From the NCBI GenBank assembly GCA_002307145.1, contig DBTR01000080.1, positions 1 through 9,430 on the forward strand: 9,430 bases of DNA. Direction: 5' to 3'. The notes beneath the pieces were generated by a model. It was not told the origin of the DNA. It made no database searches and saw only the letters and a program-made list of their open reading frames with translations. Both the position numbers and the translations under genes were made by a program. Position 1 is the first letter of the stretch; each line of letters opens with the position of its first letter. This document shows positions 4,750 through 9,430 of the stretch, one piece after another. This DNA is from Rhodospirillum sp. UBA1311. Its GTDB lineage: Bacteria; Pseudomonadota; Alphaproteobacteria; Rhodospirillales; Rhodospirillaceae.

Positions 4750-5619
4750 ATGAAACCTGTCGTCGCGATCGTTGCCGTCGTCGCGGTTGTCGCCGCCCTG
4801 ATCACCGCCTTCCTTGCGCAGCAGTGGGTGGCCAACCAGACCGCTCGTCCCGTGGCTGCGATACGCCCACCGCACCAGGAGGTCCTGGTGATGGCGCGCG
4901 ACGTTCCCGCCGGCACAGCTCTCACCGGAGACGACCTGAGATCCGCCGACTGGCCGATGGGCGCCGCGACCCGCTTCGCGATTCCTGCCGAGGGGAACGC
5001 CAAAGACAAGTACGTCGGCATGATCCCCCGGAGACCGCTGTTCGAGGGCGAACCTCTGATCGAATCGGCGATTGTCCGGCCCGAAGCGGGGTTGCTGGCG
5101 GCGATTCTCGAATCTGGCATGCGCGCTGCCTCGGTGGCGATCACCAACGCGAGCGCTGTCTCGGGGTTCATTGCACCTGGCGATCATGTGGACGTAATCC
5201 TCGCCGCCGACTTCCAACGCGCCGACCAGGATGCAGTGGGTAAGGGCGGTCCGATCGTACGCTACGCCGCCGAAACCGTACTCACCGACGTCGTCGTGCT
5301 GGCGATTGACCAGCAGATCTCTCGCGGCAAGGAAGCCGCGACCCTGCAAGGCAAGACCGCGACCGTCGCGGTGAGCCCGAAGCAGGCGGAAGTTCTCGCC
5401 ACCGCCAGCATGCTCGGCCAGCTCTCGCTGGTGCTGCGGCCGCAAGAGACCAACACCACCGAGACCCAGCCCGCAGCTGCGCCCGGCACCAAACCTTACA
5501 CCCCGGACATCGAGGCTTCCCAGGCGATGCGCGCCCTGACCGGCGGCGCGCCAGCAGGCAACGGCGGCTCCGGCATCCGCATCAATCGGGCGGGCGTCGT
5601 CTCGACCAGGAGCTTCTGA
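4750..5619 (+). CDS. cpaB: Flp pilus assembly protein CpaB/RcpC (SAF domain)
   Basis: This 289-residue periplasmic protein of the tad secretion apparatus is thought to work with the secretin in the outer-membrane or periplasmic part of the complex. A single N-terminal hydrophobic segment (about 4-23) acts as an uncleaved anchor or signal. A SAF-like domain follows (about 43-110, VMARDVPAGTALTGDDL to GEPLIESAI). The CpaB/RcpC domain continues with SGFIAPGDHVDVIL at 138-151 and the block AVSPKQAEVLATASMLGQLS at 207-226. The C-terminus from about 232 is low-complexity and rich in Thr, Pro, Ala and Gly. The purine-rich stretch GAGGGAGGGGGAAG directly before the ATG is a strong ribosome site. The stop is one base from the cpaC ATG, implying translational coupling. 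Confidence 0.93.
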   Translation: MKPVVAIVAVVAVVAALITAFLAQQWVANQTARPVAAIRPPHQEVLVMARDVPAGTALTGDDLRSADWPMGAATRFAIPAEGNAKDKYVGMIPRRPLFEGEPLIESAIVRPEAGLLAAILESGMRAASVAITNASAVSGFIAPGDHVDVILAADFQRADQDAVGKGGPIVRYAAETVLTDVVVLAIDQQISRGKEAATLQGKTATVAVSPKQAEVLATASMLGQLSLVLRPQETNTTETQPAAAPGTKPYTPDIEASQAMRALTGGAPAGNGGSGIRINRAGVVSTRSF

Positions 5620-5620
5620 C

Positions 5621-7081
5621 ATGCACCGTCACCTGCTCGCAGCCCTCGCCCTCGCGGCGTTCGGCATCGGCTTCGCCCCTACGGCGCTTGCCCTGCCGCC
5701 CGAGCCGCCACAACCGATCGCAGCGCCGAGCCTGCCGGTGACCGCCGCATCCCTGCCGACACTCACGCCGCCGAAGACGATCGCCGCGACGGTCCTCCGC
5801 ACCCCGACCGAATCCATGCGGCTTTCCCTCAACAAGACCACCGCCGTGCAATTGCCCGAGGCGGTGCGCGACGTCGTCGTCGGCAATCCCGACGTGGTCG
5901 ACGCCCTGGTGCGCTCGCCGACCCAGGTGATGCTGGTGGCGCGCGGCGTCGGCCAGAGCGACGTGACCTTCTTCGACCGCGCGGGCGGAGTGATGCGGCG
6001 GATCGCGGTCGACGTCAGCGTCGACTCCGACGGGCTGAAGGCGGTGCTGGCCGAAGTCCTCTCCGACGAGCCGAAGATCCGGGTCTCGGGCGTCGGCGAC
6101 AGCGTCTATCTCGCCGGAACCGTGAAGAACGACGTCGCGGTGACCCAGGCGCGCGCCCTGGCGCGGCGCTTCGTCAAGGAGGACGCCAACGTCGTCAACT
6201 TGCTGCGGGTGTCGTCCGAGCAGCAGGTACTGCTCCAGGTCAAGGTTGCCGAGATGCAAAAGACGGTGCTGAAGGAACTCGGCATCGGCCTCAGCGGCGA
6301 TGTCCTCCGCTCCGGCAGCACGGTCGTCAACATCGCCACCAACGCTACCAACGGCTTGACTCAGAACGCGTCGCAGCTGTTCGGCACCGCGACGGTGTCG
6401 GGCATCGGCTCGCTGGCGGGCGGCATGGCCGCGCTCGAACGCCAGGGCCTGATCCGCACCCTGGTCGAGCCCAATCTCACCGCGGTTTCGGGCGAAACCG
6501 CCAACCTCCTCGCGGGCGGCGAATTCCCGATTCCGGCGGCGGAGGAACTCGGCCGGGTTTCCATCGTGTTCAAGCAGTTCGGCGTGCTGCTCAACTTCAC
6601 CCCGATCGTCCTCGACCCCGGCCGGATCTCGCTCAAGCTCAACACCGAGGTGAGCGCCATCGACCGCACCCTGACGGTGCGCCTCTCCAATACCGAAATT
6701 CCCGGCCTCACCGTGCGGCGCGCCTCCTCCACCGTGGAAATGGCGTCGGGCGGTTCGATCATGATCGCCGGGCTGCTGCAGAACGACATCGCCTCCGACC
6801 TCTCCGGCCTGCCCGGGCTGATGGACATCCCGGTCCTCGGGGCGCTGTTCAAGTCGAGCTCGTTCCAGCGCCACGAGAGCGAACTCGTGGTGATCGTTTC
6901 CGCCTACGTCGTGCAGCCGTTGGAAAAGGCCGAGCTGGCCCTGCCCACCGACGGCTTCGCGCCGTCGTCCGACCTCGACCGGCTGCTGCTCAACCGGCTC
7001 CAGGAAAACTATCTCGTCCGCTCCCCCGCCACCCCGGTTCCCGCCGAATTGCGCGGGCCGGTCGGCTACATCGTGCGATAG
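5621..7081 (+). CDS. cpaC: Flp pilus secretin CpaC/RcpA
   Basis: This 486-residue outer-membrane secretin forms the pore through which the Flp pilus leaves the cell. An N-terminal signal peptide has its hydrophobic core at about 5-22 and likely cleavage after Ala-Leu-Ala near residue 24. A Pro/Ala-rich linker leads to the pilus/secretin N-terminal domain (about 65-133, including AVRDVVVGNPDVVDALV), a BON-like domain (about 137-197), and the secretin core (about 200-433). The core shows VEPNLTAVSGETANLLAGGE at 282-301 and ends with the typical IPVLGALFKSSSFQRHESEL block (403-422) and VIVSAYVV strand. The ribosome site AGGAG (5608-5612) lies inside the end of cpaB. The gene is full length and intact, and the C-terminal tail after 433 is variable in the family. 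Confidence 0.95.
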   Translation: MHRHLLAALALAAFGIGFAPTALALPPEPPQPIAAPSLPVTAASLPTLTPPKTIAATVLRTPTESMRLSLNKTTAVQLPEAVRDVVVGNPDVVDALVRSPTQVMLVARGVGQSDVTFFDRAGGVMRRIAVDVSVDSDGLKAVLAEVLSDEPKIRVSGVGDSVYLAGTVKNDVAVTQARALARRFVKEDANVVNLLRVSSEQQVLLQVKVAEMQKTVLKELGIGLSGDVLRSGSTVVNIATNATNGLTQNASQLFGTATVSGIGSLAGGMAALERQGLIRTLVEPNLTAVSGETANLLAGGEFPIPAAEELGRVSIVFKQFGVLLNFTPIVLDPGRISLKLNTEVSAIDRTLTVRLSNTEIPGLTVRRASSTVEMASGGSIMIAGLLQNDIASDLSGLPGLMDIPVLGALFKSSSFQRHESELVVIVSAYVVQPLEKAELALPTDGFAPSSDLDRLLLNRLQENYLVRSPATPVPAELRGPVGYIVR

Positions 7082-7091
7082 GAGAGCCGCC

Positions 7092-7763
7092 ATGCCGCTA
7101 CGTCCGTTCCTCGCCCTCCTCGCCCTCCTAAGCCTCGCCGCCTGTTCGCGCGAGCCGCAACCGCTGGCCGACTTCGATCCGCACCAGAAGTTCCGCAACA
7201 CCGTGGAGAAGCACGAGGCGGTCGCAGTGGTCGCGCCCACCGCCGACGGGGGGCTGGGGCCGACCGACCGCGCGGTCCTCGCCGACCTCGCCCGCGAGCA
7301 TCTCCGCCGTGGCGCGGGACCGGTGCGGGTGAGCGTCGCCTATGGCGGCGACGCGGCGGCGGCGCAGGCCTTCGCCGCGCAGGTGGTCGCCGGGCTCGAC
7401 GCGGAAGGCGCGGATGCGATCGTCCTCGCCTTGGTGCCGACCCCCGGCGCGGCAGGGCCCGCCGCCGAGATCGCGGTGCCGGTCTGGGTCGCCCAGGTGC
7501 CCGAGTGCGGCACCTGGGACGAACGCATCAACCCCAACTACCGCAACCAGAACACCAGCAATTTCGGCTGCGCCATGACCCGCAACATCGGCCTGATGGT
7601 CGCCAATCCGGCGGATCTCGAACGCGCCCGCGACGCCACCGGCCGCAGCGGCGTGCGCTCCCAGGACGTGCTGACCAAGTACGGCGAGGGCAAGGCCACC
7701 GCCTCCAAGGTCGAGGACGCCAAGCCCGCCGCCACGTTGTCCGTGGTCGGCACCGGACGATAG
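7092..7763 (+). CDS. cpaD: Flp pilus assembly lipoprotein CpaD
   Basis: This 223-residue protein has a lipoprotein signal peptide with lipobox LAAC, so Cys18 should be lipidated and the protein anchored, probably to the outer membrane near the secretin. CpaD-type lipoproteins support secretin assembly or stability. The family signature is ECGTWDERINPNYRNQNTSN (138-157) followed by FGCAMTRNIGLMVANPADLE (158-177). Cys139 and Cys160 frame it and could form a disulphide. The region between about 20 and 135 is poorly conserved and Ala-rich, as usual for the family. AGGAGAG (7080-7086) overlaps the cpaC stop and provides the ribosome site. CpaE follows ten bases later. Confidence 0.93.
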   Translation: MPLRPFLALLALLSLAACSREPQPLADFDPHQKFRNTVEKHEAVAVVAPTADGGLGPTDRAVLADLAREHLRRGAGPVRVSVAYGGDAAAAQAFAAQVVAGLDAEGADAIVLALVPTPGAAGPAAEIAVPVWVAQVPECGTWDERINPNYRNQNTSNFGCAMTRNIGLMVANPADLERARDATGRSGVRSQDVLTKYGEGKATASKVEDAKPAATLSVVGTGR

Positions 7764-7773
7764 GGAGAGGGGC

Positions 7774-8958
7774 ATGATCTTCCGCGCCACCATCGACGCA
7801 TTCACCCTCGCCCCCGCGACCGCCGCCGCGCTGGACGGCCTCAAGGCCGACAGCGCCTTCGCCATGGCAAGGATCGAGGTGCGGCCGGGCGGCATCGCGG
7901 CGGCCATCTCGGCCTATGCCGGGCGATCCTCGCCGCAGCTGGTGATCGTCGAGGAAGAGGACGACGACGCCACCCTGCTCGCCCACCTCGACCGCCTCGC
8001 CGAAGTCTGCGACGCGGGGACCCGGGTGGTGGTGATCGGCAGACTCAACGACATCGGCCTGTTCCGGACCCTGATGGCGCGCGGCGTGAGCGAATACCTC
8101 GTCGCCCCGGTGAACGTCGCGCAACTCGCCGGGGCGATCGCCAAGCTGTTCACCGATCCCGATGCCACATCGCGCGGCAAGGTGATCGCATTCTGGGGGG
8201 CGCGCGGAGGTGTCGGCGCTTCGACGCTCGCGCAGAACACCGCCCATGCCCTGGGCGCGCGCCTCCCGGAACCCGCGATCTACATCGACCTCGATCTCGC
8301 CTTCGGGGCGTCGCTGCTCGCCTTCAACATCGACCCGCGCCAGACCGTCGGCGACGCCCTCGGCGAGCCCGAGCGCCTCGATCCGGTGCTGCTCGACCGC
8401 CTGATGCTGACCTACGACGACAAGGTGCGGGTGCTCGCCGCCGCCGCCGATCCGCGCCAAGCGCGGATTCCCACCCTCGATGGCATCGACCGGCTCCTCG
8501 ACCTCGCCGCGACGATGGCCCCGGCGGTGGTGGTCGACCTGCCCCGGGCGTGGAGCGACTGGACCGAACACGTGCTCGCCGCCGCCGACGAAACCGTGGT
8601 GGTGGCCACCCCCGATCTCGCCGCGTTGCGCGAGACCAAGACCCTCCTCGACACCCTCGCGCCGCGCCGCGCCGCCGGAAACCCCGCCCGCGTCGTGGTC
8701 AACAAGGTCGACGCCTACCGCAAGACCCAGTTGAGCCCGAAGGATTTCACCGAGACCCTCGGCGTCGCGCCGATGCTGATCCTCGCCTTCGAACCCCAGC
8801 TCTTCGGCGATGCCGCCAACACCGGCCAGATGCTCGGCGTTGCGGCGAAGGGCCACAAGGTGGTCGAGGCGATCGGCGGCTTCGCCGAGCGTCTCGTCGG
8901 CCGCACCGTCAGCCGCAAGCGGTCGGGCAACCCGCTGCTGCGCCTGTTGCAGCGGTAG
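7774..8958 (+). CDS. cpaE: Flp pilus assembly ATPase-like protein CpaE/TadZ (ParA/MinD superfamily)
   Basis: This 394-residue cytoplasmic protein is of CpaE/TadZ type and localises the Flp pilus machine, usually to a pole. The N-terminal part (about 1-127) resembles an atypical receiver domain (RVVVIGRLNDIGLFRTLMAR, then GVSEYLVAPVN). The ParA/MinD-like domain covers about 135-380, with P-loop GARGGVGAST at 142-151, Walker A' region IDLDLAFG at 171-178, VVVDLPR at 252-258 and VVVNKVDAYR at 307-316. Both lysines of the canonical deviant Walker A (KGGVGKST) are replaced, by Arg144 and Ala149. Loss of the second lysine is common in CpaE/TadZ; loss of the first is less usual to my knowledge. GGGAG just before the ATG is the ribosome site, and cpaF starts nine bases after the stop. 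Confidence 0.93.
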   Translation: MIFRATIDAFTLAPATAAALDGLKADSAFAMARIEVRPGGIAAAISAYAGRSSPQLVIVEEEDDDATLLAHLDRLAEVCDAGTRVVVIGRLNDIGLFRTLMARGVSEYLVAPVNVAQLAGAIAKLFTDPDATSRGKVIAFWGARGGVGASTLAQNTAHALGARLPEPAIYIDLDLAFGASLLAFNIDPRQTVGDALGEPERLDPVLLDRLMLTYDDKVRVLAAAADPRQARIPTLDGIDRLLDLAATMAPAVVVDLPRAWSDWTEHVLAAADETVVVATPDLAALRETKTLLDTLAPRRAAGNPARVVVNKVDAYRKTQLSPKDFTETLGVAPMLILAFEPQLFGDAANTGQMLGVAAKGHKVVEAIGGFAERLVGRTVSRKRSGNPLLRLLQR

Positions 8959-8967
8959 GAGCGCGAG

Positions 8968-9430
8968 ATGTTCGGCCGCCGCACCCCGCCCAGCCCCGCC
9001 CCGCGCGCAACCCCGGCAACGCCGGTCGCACCGGCAACGGTCGCCGTCGCGCCGGTTTCAAGCGGTGCGACGCCGGAGCAGCGCGCCACCGAGCAACGCC
9101 TTTCCGACATCAAAATCGCGGTGTTCAACGACCTGATCAACGCCGTCGACCCCGCCGAACTGACCAAGCTCGACGCGCCGGGAATGCGCGAGGAAATCTC
9201 CGACATCGTCGCCGAGATCATCTCGATGCGGAGCATGAGCCTTTCCGCCGCCGAGCAGCAGATCGTGGTCTCCGACATCTGCAACGACATGCTCGGCCTC
9301 GGCCCGCTCGAACCCCTGATCGCCCGCGACGACATCGCCGACATCATGGTCAACGGCTACGACAAGGTCTACATTGAGACCGCCGGGCGGATCGAGCAGA
9401 CCGACATCCGCTTCCGCGACAACGCCCAAC
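8968..9430 (+). CDS. cpaF: Flp pilus assembly motor ATPase CpaF/TadA, N-terminal part
   Basis: The first 154 codons are present, and the gene runs off the right edge. CpaF/TadA is the hexameric VirB11-like cytoplasmic ATPase that powers Flp pilus assembly. Residues 1-40 form a Pro/Ala-rich low-complexity leader. The conserved N-terminal domain follows, with SDIKIAVFNDLINAVDP, then NDMLGLGPLEPLIARDDIAD and IMVNGYDKVYIE, the usual signature just ahead of the ATPase core. Walker A, Walker B and Asp/His boxes would be beyond the window. AGGAG (8957-8961) overlapping the cpaE stop is six bases from the ATG. The order cpaE-cpaF is that of the Caulobacter locus. Confidence 0.94.
   Translation, partial: MFGRRTPPSPAPRATPATPVAPATVAVAPVSSGATPEQRATEQRLSDIKIAVFNDLINAVDPAELTKLDAPGMREEISDIVAEIISMRSMSLSAAEQQIVVSDICNDMLGLGPLEPLIARDDIADIMVNGYDKVYIETAGRIEQTDIRFRDNAQ

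Noticed and set aside
3940..5622. Minus-strand open frame of 560 codons opposite flp, cpaA and cpaB
   Set aside because: It would read through a pilin gene, a strong terminator and two identified genes. Its translation is Arg-rich and unlike any family I recognise.
5582..7240. Minus-strand open frame of 552 codons opposite cpaC
   Set aside because: It has low-complexity composition and no family signature, while the plus strand encodes a full secretin with signal peptide and ribosome site.
7528..8856. Long minus-strand open frame of 442 codons opposite cpaD and cpaE
   Set aside because: It mirrors two clearly identified genes, is Arg/Gly/His-rich with no recognisable domain, and is explained by GC bias at third codon positions.
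1..9430. CRISPR arrays, insertion sequences, tRNA or rRNA genes, phage or defence genes
   Set aside because: No spaced repeats, transposase motifs, terminal repeats or RNA-gene signatures were seen on either strand. The window looks like ordinary chromosome with a pilus locus.

Overview
The window is GC-rich, with strong G/C preference at third codon positions; this bias also produces long mirror reading frames, which I treated as spurious. The gene content (a Flp pilin followed by cpaA-cpaB-cpaC-cpaD-cpaE-cpaF in the Caulobacter order, and paired Crp/Fnr-type regulators) suggests an alphaproteobacterium, perhaps of the Rhodospirillales. The order-level placement is inference from gene style only.

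Left part (1-2219): the 5' end of a kup-type potassium transporter gene and an isochorismatase-family hydrolase lie on the minus strand. Next to them is a divergent pair: a qorB (ytfG)-like NAD(P)H:quinone oxidoreductase on the minus strand and an HxlR-family repressor (ytfH-like) on the plus strand. A short AT-rich region between the pair carries a 24-bp near-palindrome that looks like the repressor's operator. The two products closely resemble E. coli YtfG and YtfH, so this is probably a quinone or electrophile stress module.

Middle (2216-3925): two Crp/Fnr-family regulators are encoded in tandem on the minus strand. The downstream one ends exactly on the stop codon of the HxlR gene. Upstream of the first regulator lies a roughly 200-bp AT-richer divergent region. 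It holds a 30-bp perfect inverted repeat whose core is a one-mismatch match to the classical CRP operator (TGTGA-N6-TCACA). This site could serve both the regulator and the pilus operon that starts on the other side.

Right part (3926-9430): a tad/cpa (Flp type IVc pilus) locus on the plus strand. It begins with a small Flp prepilin followed by a textbook intrinsic terminator. The prepilin peptidase CpaA, the SAF-domain protein CpaB, the secretin CpaC, the lipoprotein CpaD, the ParA/MinD-like CpaE and the start of the ATPase CpaF follow with short gaps. The terminator should make pilin transcripts outnumber those of the assembly machinery. The rest of the locus (the remainder of cpaF, the tadB/tadC platform genes and any tadE/F/G pseudopilins) would lie beyond the right edge.

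I see no wholly undescribed system here: every gene belongs to a recognised family. The most interesting points are regulatory (the CRP-like site, the HxlR operator and the pilin terminator) and biochemical (CpaE without either P-loop lysine, and the hydrolase without its cysteine).
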